From Siphonodentalium dalli (lineage: Eukaryota; Mollusca; Scaphopoda; Gadilida; Siphonodentaliidae): DNA of 64,000 nucleotides. The notes beneath the pieces were generated by a model. It made no database searches. It saw only the letters and a program-made list of their open reading frames with translations, and was not told the origin of the DNA. The translations under genes and the position numbers were made by a program. The stretch covers positions 94,664,707 through 94,728,706 of the forward strand of contig CP136067.1 of NCBI GenBank assembly GCA_032622095.1, written 5' to 3'. Below, in pieces: positions 1 through 12,800 of this stretch. Position 1 is the first letter of the stretch, and every line of letters starts with the position of its first letter.

Positions 1-226
1 CCACTCAATTATAAAAGTATAAATTGGATTGATCTATTATTCAATTGGAGGGATGTAAAGGATATATGAACAGACAACAGCATGACAAAAATGATAATAC
101 AAGTGTGCAGAAGAATTCATATTCATTGGTGGGAAATGTTAGATAATAGTCATTTGTTAAAGTTATTATCTAAACATTTCCTACGGGGACTACTCATCAA
201 TGAGTATTTAGTATAGAAAGGGTTAA
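1..226. mobile_element. Family A TTAA element, left end cut by window
   Basis: The right end ATTTAGTATAGAAAGGGTTAA is complete. Internal features shared with other A copies are ATAAAAGTATAAATTGGA near the left and an imperfect hairpin around TTTGTTAAAGTTATTATC. The complete copies start TTAACCCTTTCTATACTAAAT, so the family has inverted ends and a TTAA target, as piggyBac-type MITEs do. No transposase is encoded. Confidence 0.8.
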
Positions 227-370
227 TTGTTTGCTAATAATGGATGCTTCATATGGTTTGAAAAGAGTCACCCATGTTTGTGATTTAATAACTTATTTTG
301 ACTTTCTGCAGATTAATGCACAGATATTTTTACAATATCAAGAACAAAAAAACTAACAAAGCATCTTATT

Positions 371-713
371 CGTTTGTCTCAATATGGACATTGAAACCAT
401 TCCTCATGTATTTTTCAGATTTGGACATTGAAACGAAACCATTCCTCATGTATTTTTCAGATTTGGACATTGAACCGAAACCATTCCTCATGTATTTTTC
501 AGATTTGGACATTGAACTGAAACCATTTCTCATGTATTTTTCAGTTTTGGACATTGAACCCAAACCATTCCTCATGTATTTTTCAGATTTGGACATTGAA
601 CCGAAACCATTCCTCATGTATTTTTCAGATTTGGACATTGAACCCAAACCTTTCCTCATGTATTTTTTAGATTTGGACATTGAACCCAAACCATTCCTCA
701 TGTATTTTTTTAG
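371..713 (+). repeat. 42-bp tandem array of the exon 1 acceptor, 8 copies
   Basis: Each unit runs GACATTGAACC..AAACC..CTCATGTATTTTTCAG then ATTTG, so it carries a complete 3' splice signal and the first bases of exon 1. The AG dinucleotides end at 418, 460, 502, 544, 586, 628, 670 and 713; only the last is followed by the real exon. The last spacing is 43 because of one extra T. Confidence 0.95.
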
Positions 714-860
714 ATTTGGACATTGATGATGATGATACAATGGATGCTATTGAAGAAATGTCGGGTGATGGATCAGAGAAGAAAGAATATTTACCAGATA
801 ATCTTGACAACATTCTCGATGTCGACAAAAATTTAAATGTGGAAGCAATCCTGTCTGAAG
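714..860 (+). CDS. KMT2C/D: KMT2C/D exon 1 of window (acidic segment)
   Basis: 49 codons, phase 1 in and phase 1 out. The acceptor is TTTTTTTAG at 713 and the donor AAG|GTATTT at 861. It encodes an acidic segment beginning [17 protein letters not shown] and ending [10 protein letters not shown]. No catalytic motif is visible. It joins in frame to exon 2 through a split Gly codon. The acceptor is the last of eight tandem copies of the same boundary (371-713). The assignment to the gene rests on phase and on acidic composition fitting the region before the HMG box, so it is less certain than exons 4-6. Confidence 0.75.
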
Positions 861-3800
861 GTATTTACCTGCCATGATAGGGAGAGGGCGCAGGAACATT
901 AGCTGACTAGTTCCTCTTATCATATCACGCAGCATCAATTCTATAGATACCAACAATCAAGCCTTGAAATAGGGTGTCTGTAATTTGCAGAATGAGGTTC
1001 CCAGAGGGTGAATTTGGTGATGCTAGCCTGCTTAGCAGGGTAGCATAACTAAATTCACCCTCTGGGGACCTCATTCTGCATATGACAGACACCATATTTC
1101 AAGGCTTGCCAACAATATTATACTGAAAACTGTAAAAATGTGTCAATGATACTTTATTGGGTGATATTTTACAAAATAAAATACATGGAGGCTGTCAACT
1201 AACTAATAATGACCATGGACTACTGAAGCTAAACCCAGAGCTAGCCGATCCATGGGTGCATTACTTCATTGCTGTGTGCCCCAGAAATAAAAAGTTAAAT
1301 TAAGAACCGTGTACATTTCTTTTTTATATTAGTTCTCTATATTCCGAAATTGGTAGACAACATTGCATAATCGAGGTTCCCAATGGGCGTACATCACAAT
1401 ATTCACCATTTGGGAACTTCAATCTGAGTCTTTGTCTCCCATAGCAGATGAGGCCATGAAGAATGAGGTTCCCAGAGGGTGAATTTGGTGATACTAGCCC
1501 GCTCTGCAGGATAGCGTCACTGAATTCCCCCTCTGGGGACCTCATTCTGCAAATGACAGACACACTAAACTCAGGCTTGGTATGAAGTTACCTCTGGCTA
1601 ATATCTCGGCTGCAAGCCTTGAAATAGTGTGTCTCATTTGCAGAATGAGGTCCCCAGAGGGTGAATTTAGTGATGCTACCTATGCGGGGTAGCATCACCA
1701 AATTCACCCTCTGGGGACCTCATTCTGCTTACACCTCAGCAGAATGAGGTTCCCAGAGGATGAATTTGGTGATGCTAGCCGCATAGCGGGGTAGCATCAC
1801 TAAATTCACCCTCTGGGGACCTCATTCTGCAAATGACAGACACACTATTTCAAGGCTTGCTCGGCTGATTTCAAATTAATTATCGCCATCTCTAGCACTC
1901 AGGCTTGCTGCAGACTGGTATCTTCAACTTAGTCAGTGAATCATACAATTCATGCTTTCTATTTCTTCTATAGGACTAGCACAGATCGATGGTAAAACAG
2001 TTGAAGATATAATAAAAGGTGTGCTCTCTGGATCAGAGGCAAACCAAAACAGCGCCGGTAACTCAGGTAAGAGACGTATGTACTAAATCGTTTCAAACTC
2101 TCGTGTCAGTTTTTGGAAAACAATTCATTTCATTTTTACTTATTGAGAAACAATAAATACAATATACAAAAGAATACCCAACATTTGCACATATTTCGAT
2201 TCTGCGTAGCCGAAAGTTTAAAGACATATTATGTACTTGTTCGTGTGTGTTAAACTGATAAGTTAGTATTCAGGTGCTATGTCAATTGGAGGAATGTAAC
2301 ATTCTACTAACATTGCCGAAAATCTTAAGCAAATCAACTGTGCCACTCCACAGAAAACATGTCTGAACTATGCTCAATTGTAAATATTTACTACTCGATT
2401 CGGGACGCATCAATATATCGGCGATAAACTAATGAAAACAAATTCGCCATCGAGACTCACTGCATTTAATTAATATAAAATAATGACGATGTGTGTTGTC
2501 AATTTGGACATAATATTTGTAAAAATAACTATACCTTGAACAAGATTATTCTCCATTTCTATTTGATCACCCTACAGGAGTGTTTCACATCACTTTAATG
2601 TCACTTTATTATTTTAACATAATTTGTTGAAAATTTTTGCTATGTTGCCCATAAAACATTCTGGGCATTGAATAATTATAGAGAGAATCTTCAGGGCTTT
2701 GTGGGACGGGGGCCTTAAACAGCGTGAATGCTCTTGAATTCAAAAATGTTCATTTGAGGTCTGGAATGTGTTTTAATAAACTTGCAGAGAAATGGCCTTC
2801 AAGTTCATAGTATAATGTCTTGGAAGTTCTTCGAAAATGGATTAGAATTTCTATGATTCTTATGGTAAGTTTAATTTACTATAGGTAACCAGTTCCAACT
2901 GCCGATGCAAGGAGCGATACCAAGACCACAAGGAGCCCAGTCTGGTCTACCGCCTCATCAAGGCGTACCACCAGGTGGTATGGACTTGTCGGGTATGCCA
3001 CCACGAGGTCCAGGCATGCCTCGTGGTCCACCAATGCCTCAGGGCCCACCGATGCCTTCACCTGACGGCCAAGTCCCCGGTCCACAATTCCAAATGATGC
3101 AGCAACAATTCAACCCGAACTTTAGGTATGTATTCCTATTCAAAATAGGCAGAGAGGGTTTTGGTCCATTTGTATAGCAAACTCCATGTATGGTTTGATG
3201 ATTGATAGTGGGCTTCCATCCATTTTACCCTGTGCCAATGCATTCTCTTATATATGCGAGTCGACCATAGGTCGCCTCGCATATATAAGAGAATGCATTG
3301 GCCTAACAATTTTTTTACAATTTTAATAATTTTTTCTTGTATTCTTTAACAATTTTATAATTTCACCCATACAGAGCCCCAGACAAACATCAGCAGACGA
3401 CACTCTTCTATATGCTTCTATATATGTGTGGGGCTCCCTGCAGGGTAATGGATGTTTTTTATTTTATGTCCTAAAAATTGTAAGAAACATTTATTTAAAA
3501 AAAATGATAAAAAATTGTTGGCCAATGCATTCTCTTATATATGCGAGGCGACCTATGGTCGACTCGCATATATAAGAGAATGCATTGGCACAGGGTATTT
3601 TAGGCTGTTGAAGTTCCTCTGTATGTTCTTGTCATGAAATAAGTGTGATAACGTTAACAACTTAAACCAATTTTTACAAAATTTCAGTGTCTGAGAAACA
3701 GAACATTAATGGAACTTTCCTCAGCTGTCAATCAAATAATTATTAGCAGATTGCAGATATATTCTACCAATCAGATACCTACCCAGTAGTTTGTTGCAAT

Positions 3801-6800
3801 GGAAATTCTATGGTCACCCTAATTTTGATATCCGCACTAACTTTCAGTGTTAAATTGCCTATATTCAAGCATCCTTTTTGTTGTCAAATCATAATGTACT
3901 GAAATTTCTATTAACGCCATGATGTTGGAAATTCATCCATGATTATAAGGACAACATACAGAAAATAATTCATTTCTCACGGATCGCCACATTACCAAAA
4001 AACGTGCGCCTTGAACGTATTTATGACTTTCCATAATTAAATAAATATATAAATACCGTCCATCCCCAATTCATTGGATGGAAGATTTGACTGTGAAAGA
4101 CTATTGTCACACGTTTAGTAAGTTTATTTTGTACGGCATTACATTATTTGCAGGCCTCCACACATGACACCTGGAATGCCAGCCGAGATGGTTTCCCAGG
4201 GTTCCCAGTGGACAGGATTCGATGATGATCCTCAGGCTGAAACCGGACCAAGCAGACGTAATATACTGAAGTGGGAGGCGGACGAAGCACTCGGGCTAAA
4301 TGCGACAATTTCCCCAGTGCTGTATGCTAACATCCATTTTCCAAATCTTGTAAAAGATTATCCAGGTATTTCCCACATGACTCTTGGGCTAACCTGTCTG
4401 TTAAACCTGCAGCTTGAATAATTTACATCAGTGACAGAAAGCTTTGTGCGAAAAATAACAACCTTTGACTTTACATGGTGAAACTATTAGCCTTGATAAA
4501 TAGACCATTTCATTGGCCATTATTTATAGAAACTATTATAGAATGGATCAGACGATGTAGTATATAAACAATAACAAATAGACCACTGACAAATGACTGA
4601 TTTAAAAAATAAAATTGATTATGTTTCACCTTGTCTTCCAAGTTTTCCTGACTCATTTTTTGAAATGCCAAAAACATTCTACGATATACAATGCCTGATC
4701 TTCATTTTCATCTCATACATTGTATATTGATATTTACTCTACCAACTCAGTGTAAATTATTTCGTTGGATGTTGATTTCATTATTGTACAAAAACATGAA
4801 ATCAACAAATTATAGATACATCCTAAATAACATTTTCAATTTGTTTTCAGATTGGACTGAGCGAGCTAAACAAATTGCCAAAGTGTGGCGGAAGTTATCT
4901 CCGGAGGAGAAAGCCCCGTTTCTTGTGAGTAATTAATTCCATTACTAACATTGTGTAATTGATGTTGCCTAAAGTAGAGATTTTTGTTTAATTTTATATC
5001 CACATGTTCAGTACGCAGTTCCCAACTTATATATGAATTACATGCAGAAGGAATCATCATTTATTCAAGGATGAGTCTGACTGACTCTTAGTCAGTTAGT
5101 AGCATACCAACGTTACAAATTTATCACAATAATCAATATTTTATTACTCAGTTTTCTTTGATTTGAAAGTCCTTCTTGGGGTGTTATTGTTTTTTCTTTT
5201 CTTTTTAGATCTGTTCGCAGTTCATATAATTTGTTCATTTCATCTTTAGTATTTTCCTCATTAAACAGCTGCACTAAAGTAAATTATTTGAGCTTCCAGC
5301 GATATCTCGTTTTCCTCTGTTATATCCACCTGCAATCATTTTGTCTCAAGTTCACTTCACTACATAATATGTCTTCAATATTTTACAGACAAAAGCAAGA
5401 AAGAACAGAGCAAGTACCCGAGTTCAAAAAGCTCAGAAGGTTAGTCCCATCATCCTACTTCAAAACTTTTCAACACAGTTTGTGGATTTAATTTTTATCT
5501 CTGACTGACCAATACCCTTTTTAGCATTGTTGTGGCCAGCAATTACAATTTTCCAGTCACAATCATGAATTGCTGTGGATATAACAGAACCCGAACTGTC
5601 TAATTAATGTGAAAACTTAACAGTCTTTAGATTTTGAGGCACGCTTACATTTACTAGACAAGGCATCAAATTGTAATGAGCTGTTTATAGAGCGCCTTCA
5701 GTTTTCAAAATTGAAAGACTGGATAGAACAGACCAGCAATAGCTCACTTCTAAGAAATCCATTACGTGTGCAGTGAATTTATATAGAGCCAGGAACCTAC
5801 ATCACTAATCAAGTCTCTAACCCAAATTTGGTTAAAACATATATAAACGTTTTTATTACGTGATCCTACTCTTATTTCATTCAATAAGCCCGTTCTTTAA
5901 ATTTTGATATTAAACATTTGTTTAACAACAGGAAATAGTGCCGGGTTACCTTGACTTCCAGATTGTCGTCTGTTTACATTCCGTATGCTACATCTCAAAA
6001 TACTATGGCTTTCAATATTTTTCCAACAAACTATAATGAATGAAGAGTTTGAAAAGTTATGTCATTTAATATATTCCATTAAATACGCCAAAGAGTATTT
6101 ATTTATCTGAGACTATTTCTTTAAGTGGCCAAACAATGTATAGTTACTTTAAACGTCATCGCATGCCTCATAGAAGCCGATGTTAGTTTCTCATCCGATT
6201 TGTTGATTTAAGTAAATTTTGTCAAGGTTTTTTATCATGTAATAAATAGAATCTACAACTCGTCCCCAGTTTATAGAAGAATTTACAAAAACCCGTCCAG
6301 TAAATTAGGTCTAATTAGACCTAATTTACTGGACTCGTTTTTTAAATTCCGCTCTAAACTGGGGACTCGTTGTAGATCGTCTGTCTGACAGATAAAGTAG
6401 TACATGTATATGAGCTGTGGAAATTCACAATGGTTATTAAAAATCAGTACTCGTTAAAACTCATATTTATAACTGACATTTACAAGGACAATAGGTATCA
6501 ATTGTTTCTTGATTTTGAACATCAAACGCACCTCAACCATTTAAAAGATGTTCGTAAAATGCGTATAACCCCTTTCAGTTGTAAGTATAATAACTCCGGC
6601 AAACAAATGTCCAGATAGCAGCTATCCGAACATCTGAAATGACGGTTTAGAGATTACATTAGAGGCGTACATTCATGGCCCTGAATGTCTGAAGTGACCG
6701 TTATATTACATTAGTGACATATGTTCCTGAATGTCTGAAGCAGAGGTTTAAAGATTACATTAGTAATGTATGTTCCTGGCCCTGAACATCTGAAGTGGAG

Positions 6801-9800
6801 GTTTAGAGATTACGTTAGTGGCGTACATTCATGGCCCTGAATGTCTGAAGTGACTTGTTATTTTATATTAATGATGTAGGTTCCTGACTCGGTTATTTGC
6901 ACATTTAACAGGAAAATAAAAAGAGCAATCTAGTAACTATTGCTCTCCTCTTGTAGAACCACCCTCTTCCTTTGAAATATTTCTCCTTATTTAGGCCAAA
7001 TAAATAAAAAAATCTTGGGTTTCAGGCATCTTCATCTTCACTTAACCCTTTCAGTGCCAAGTCCGATTTTTGTATCAACCCATATTTCCTTGATCATTTT
7101 TCAAATTTATTGATTATAATAATGTGATACATTGATGGAAGAGCTCTTTCCATCAATGTATCACATTATTATAATAAATAAAGTTTAAAAATGATCAAGG
7201 AAATATGGGTTGATACAAAAATCGGACTTGGCACTGAAAGGGTTAAATTTCCTTTCAAAAAGCCTCGCAATGTTTTTCAATATTTTCTGTTAGAAATAAT
7301 GGATTTGAACAATGATAACTATTTTCTGTATATTTGGGGAGTATTTTTTTAGAAAAAAAATTAAAATATATAACCTCCCTACTTCATCTCAAAATTGAGA
7401 TCTAGTTGCCTACAGATATTTTATATTAATCGCCTTACCATCCAGTCTTCCTCACCTAGAATTTGGCTAGAAAGCTTTTCTTCCTTCCGCCAAAGCACCT
7501 CTCACAGTTATAACTAATGTAAACACTTCTCGCTATCTTCAAATAATACCAGTTTGTCCTGCTTACAGCCAGCTTAAATGACTAATGTTTCCTTCCTCTT
7601 TGAATAGTTCGATCAATTAATGTCGTGTCATGATATCAGTTTGACCAGCTGTTGTTAATGCATGCTATATAATTCTTCCCCGCTAACTGCATGCGTCTTC
7701 AATATTGTTACTAAAAGATCCGTTTGAACTATAGTTATATCCACTTCATTCTCAGCAGTATTTTTCCTTTGGTTTCCTAAATTCTATTGTATTTAAAGTG
7801 ATGTGAAACACTCCAATAGGGTGATCCAACAGGAAATGGAGAATAACCTTGCTCAAAGTAGTTATTTTTACAAATATTAATCCAAATTTATAACACACAC
7901 ACCGCCATTCTTTTTATTAATTAAATGCAATGAATTTCGATGGCGCAATCATTTGCATTTTTATAGCTGATAGTTGCATCCCGAATGATATGTAAATATT
8001 TACAATTGAGCGTAGTTATGACGATGTTTCCTATGGAGTGGTATGGTCAATTCCTTTGAGATATTTGACGATGTTAGTAGAATGTTATATCCCCCAGTTG
8101 GCATATTACCAATTTATTAGTTTCACGTACCCGAACAAGTCCATAATATGTTTTTAGGAATTTTGTCATGGCAACACGTGTGACATAGCGGGAACGTAGC
8201 TACAAATTTCCCAATATTTAACATTATTTCCAACTCAAAATGCACTTTTAAGTTTGATAATTTCACTGAGATATAATAATAAGTAATAATCTCGATTTCC
8301 TAATATAATAACACAGTTTAACTTTAAGGGTTGAGTTTTTATAAGTATGATGCCTTTAAAGGCATGGATGGCTTTCGCGGTGTGTATTTCTGTTAAAATA
8401 GTCACCTCCGTTAAAATCGTTGTAAACAGAAAGAATAGTAATATATAGACAGATTTTATTCTTATACCAATTATAGATAAAGCATAAGTAGTATGTTATT
8501 GTCAGGTTCCTATGCTTAGTTGCATAAACAAAAGCCAAAAATGTTATAGAACTTGGCTTTTGTTTACATAATACAGCATACCAACTTGACAATAACATAC
8601 TATGTACTTGATATTTATGATTGGTATAAGAACAAAATATGCCTATATTTTAATATTCTTTATGTTTTGGCAGTTTTAACAGGTGTGACTATTTCAATAG
8701 CAATAACCACTGCAAAGGCCAACCATGCCTTTAAATGTGTAAAAATATATTTAATATATGGGATATCTTTCCATTTTATAATGCATGGGTACACTATTGG
8801 GCTCATTATTTAGCATATGAGATATTTTTGAATTCTTTTATAATTAGGCAGAATAAATGGGTGTATTATTGGGATCATCTGGTATCTAATATATGGGACA
8901 TCTTTACATTCTTTCATAATATTGTACTTTCCATTCTTTTACAATGTGTGGGTACACTATTGGGCTGAAATATTTGTTATATGGGATATATTTCAACTCT
9001 TTTATAATGCTGGTACACTATTCAGCTGATTTAAGTGATATATTATGGGATATCAGGATACCTTTCCACTCTTTTATAATGCATGGGTACACTATTGGGC
9101 TGATGAAAATGATATATGAGATATCATTCCACTCTTTTATAATGTGTGGGTACACTATTGGGCTGAAATATTTAATATATGGGATATCTTTCCACTCTTT
9201 TATAATGCATGGGTACTCTGTTCGGCTGATGTAAATTATATATGGGATATCTTTCCACTCAAAACTGCATGGGTACACTATTGGGCTGATGAAAATGATA
9301 TATGGGATATCTTTCCACTCTTTTATACTGCATGGGTATATTATTGGGCTTGCATGAACTCACGTGAAGCATGTTTTGTTGCAGCCCGATGAGGGGTCTC
9401 AGTCTGCTTCATTCGACAATGTTGTGGTGAGTCTCAAGTGATCTTGTCTGTTTAACACGCGACTTTAACTTAGTTAAACTAACTCAATTTTTGTGTGAAA
9501 TTAAATATATATTCAAGGCCTCGAATGTCTCACTCTAATCACTTGGATGCAATTTGGTGCCACATCACATTCTCGGTAGTCTCTTTCTCAGTGTGCATTT
9601 TTTTAAATTGACTTTGCATGACCTAAAGTTAATTGATACATCAGCAGAGATAGCTATTTAGAATTTGAGTTAAGAACAAACAACATTTTGTAAATTTACA
9701 TTCAATGTACCTAGAACAGGTGTTGCTAAATTTGACAATAATTGAAAGAAGGTCTTCAATTAAGATACTTTATGACACGCAAAGTAAATTTCCTGTTTGT

Positions 9801-12800
9801 CAGGCCTGTGTGCATGGTCCCGGAACTCTGCGCATATAACCATTTTATTCGCGTTCAATCCTTCGGGGAATAGTTTTAATTGGTGCAATATAATTGCAGA
9901 ACATTTTTTATACAAACACCACAGAATTGAGATCGAACAGACCCATTTCCCAGTTAACATTTCCAATTCATTTCTGTAATTGGTAACTAAGTTCAAACAT
10001 TTGTTAAACATGTGATAGATTACGACTGCAATCTCAGTAAAAAATACATCGGTTATACTTTAGAGAAAATACATCGTTATACGTTGGTTATATGTCGGAG
10101 AAAATACATCGGTTATACGTTGGAGAAAATACATCGCTTATACATTGGTTATACGTTGAAGAAAATACATTGGTTATACGTTGGTTATACATCGGTTATA
10201 CATCGGAGAAAATACATTGGTTATACGTCGGAGATAATATATCGGTTATACATTGGTTGTACATTGGTTATACATCTGAGATTTATTGCTTCGTTGGCTT
10301 GTGCCATAGAAATAAAAAAAAATGTTTTTTTTAATTTGGCCTGAGAAATGTGAAATGTGACTTGGCATGGCCTTACTGATGAGATACTATAATAGTCTAA
10401 AAAGGATAAGTCTTTAATTTTAAATATTACCTTGAATCCCAGCTTGACTAACACTACTAAGTACTAACACACTTAACCCTTTCATGACTGGAGTTTCCTG
10501 AAATTTTGCGAAAGTACTGTGCTAATGCTTTCTCTTATATCCTTGCATATATAAGAGAATACATTGGCCTAACAATATTTACCTTGTCCTTGTAAGCCAG
10601 TGCATTCTCTTATAAATGTGAAGATCCCTATGTGAGACGCGAATATATAACAATGCACTGGCACAGGATCTTTAATGCTGCACCAGCAAGGCTCCCGTCA
10701 TGAAAGTGTTAAAATTTCTGCATTATTAGTTATATCCCCACTTTTCAAAGAAAAATTGGCTTTGTTTGTCTGCTTTCCATCTGTCAGCCATGTGTTATCA
10801 GATCTACAGTAATGCTCTAAGTAATCGACTCCTTAACCACAGCAGAATTATGGGTGACTTTTCAGGATTTAGTCACCCATAATTCAGCTGTGGTTAAGGA
10901 GTCGATTACTTAGAGCATTACTGTAAATGAAATTTGGTGTGGATGTTTGCTTTCAAAAGAGGAGCAAATACGTTGTTGGCATCAACATTATTCTTCGTTT
11001 ATTTGTATATCTTTGGGGGTTTTGGTTTGGGCATAGATATCTCAGCCATGGGCTATCATATCTGAATGAAATTTGGAATGGAGGTTCGCCATCATGACTG
11101 CTTTCAAAAGATTGTCTAATGGCATTGCTTGCATTTTCTGTGCTAGAGTTATCCTACTTTGTTAATTTTGCATTTGGGTTCCTTTCTGACCATTTTTCAA
11201 TTTGTATACCACCACTCAAGGATCAAGGAGTTTGATTTAATGACACACTCCTTTATCCATGATTCCCAACAGACCTGAGAATATGCTGCCAGACATATCC
11301 AGAATGACGTCCCCAGAGGGTGAATTTAGTGATGCTACCCCGCATGGCTGGCTAGCGTCGCCAAATTCATCCCCTGGGACCTTTTTCTGCATGGCCTCAT
11401 CTGCTATGGGACACCTAGACTCAGATTTAAGTTCCCAGATTTCCAGGTGGTGAATATTGTAATGTCCACCTATTGGGCACTTCGATTATGCAATATGTCA
11501 TTTGACAATTAGGGGATATAGAGAAATTAAACTGCAAAAGAAAAAGAATCTTTGTGAAGAAGTTTTAAAAGAATTTGATTATAATTATACTTTCCAGAGA
11601 AGTTCAAAGTAGAATGAGGTCGACAGAAGGTGAATTTAGTGATGCTAGCATGCTGTGCGGGGTATTGTCACTAAATTCACCCTCTGGGGGACCTCATTCT
11701 GCAAAAGTCCGGCACCATATTTTCAGGCCTGATTCCCAATAATTTACAGAACTCAATCCCACAAAACCTTTTTATCTGCATGAGTAATGCTGAGATATTG
11801 TGAATTGTCAATTCTTATCAGGAAAATCAAAACATAAAATTGATGCTCATTATTCTTATACAATAAAGAAAATAAGATTAATTTTCTTCATTCTAAGTTG
11901 ACATTTTCCATCAGTTCATTGATATAATTGAGCATTGTTATGTAACTATCTCATATAGGTGTGGGTTTCCGAGATCTGTACGCAGGTTGAGGTACCTTTG
12001 CTGTATATTGACAAGTCTGCCACAATGAGTCAATTCAAGCCTAAATATAGCCTAAATATAGTGTGTCTGACATTTGCAGAATGAGGTTCCGAGAGGGTGG
12101 AATTAGTGATGCTACCCCGCCCAGTGGGCTAGCATCACCAATTTCACCCTCTCGGAACCTCATTCTGCTTAGACCTCAACTTCTGGGAAGTGTCTATAGT
12201 CTCAAATTAACATTGTTTTTAGTTACTTTTTCCCTTCTGTTTCAGAAGATAAAATACATAATGGAAGTGACTAATGGGTGAACATGAACTTCGACAGGGA
12301 ACTTCAATCTGATCCTAGGTCTCCCATTTGAGGCCTCAGCAGAATGAGATTCCCAGTGGGTGAATTTGGTGATGCTAGCCCACCATGTTGGATAGTGTCA
12401 CTAACTTCGCCCTCTGGGAACCTCATTCTGCAAATGTCAGACACGTTATATTCAGGCTTGCTATACATGCATTACTGTAACATCCTTCCAGATGAATAAT
12501 AGACAGTTCTAATGTCTAGTTTTATAACTGAAGCCATTTAGTAAAGAGAGGATTAAATGTTAGATGAACTTAAACACAATCTGCTCTATATTACAGCAAG
12601 TTACACAAGATCTTCTGAGAAGACGGCAGCAGGAACAACAGGCCGCAGACGCTGCTGCTATGCCCCCGCCCCCTCCTCCACCACCACTTTCTCAAACAGG
12701 ACCAATGCTGAGTGATTTCATGCCAGGAATAATTCCTCCCGGGAATCTCAGAATGCCTTCTCCTGATGGTAAGCTACAGTAATGCCCTAATTAATCAACT

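Noticed and set aside
298-726. 142-codon open frame with FLMYFSDLDIEPKP repeats
   Set aside because: It is the translation of the 42-bp acceptor array; the frame stops inside exon 1 because of the extra T. Not a gene.
366-740. Minus-strand open frame with KYMRNGFGSMSKSE repeats
   Set aside because: Reverse translation of the same 42-bp array, kept open only because the unit is a multiple of three.
5231-5491. 86-codon frame containing [18 protein letters not shown]
   Set aside because: Wrong register over exon 6; the correct register gives the HMG-box end [17 protein letters not shown].
11959-11985. Possible 9-codon microexon (VWVSEICTQ) between CATATAG and CAG|GTTGAG
   Set aside because: Phase-neutral and bounded by AG/GT, but the pyrimidine tract is poor and the peptide has no family resemblance.
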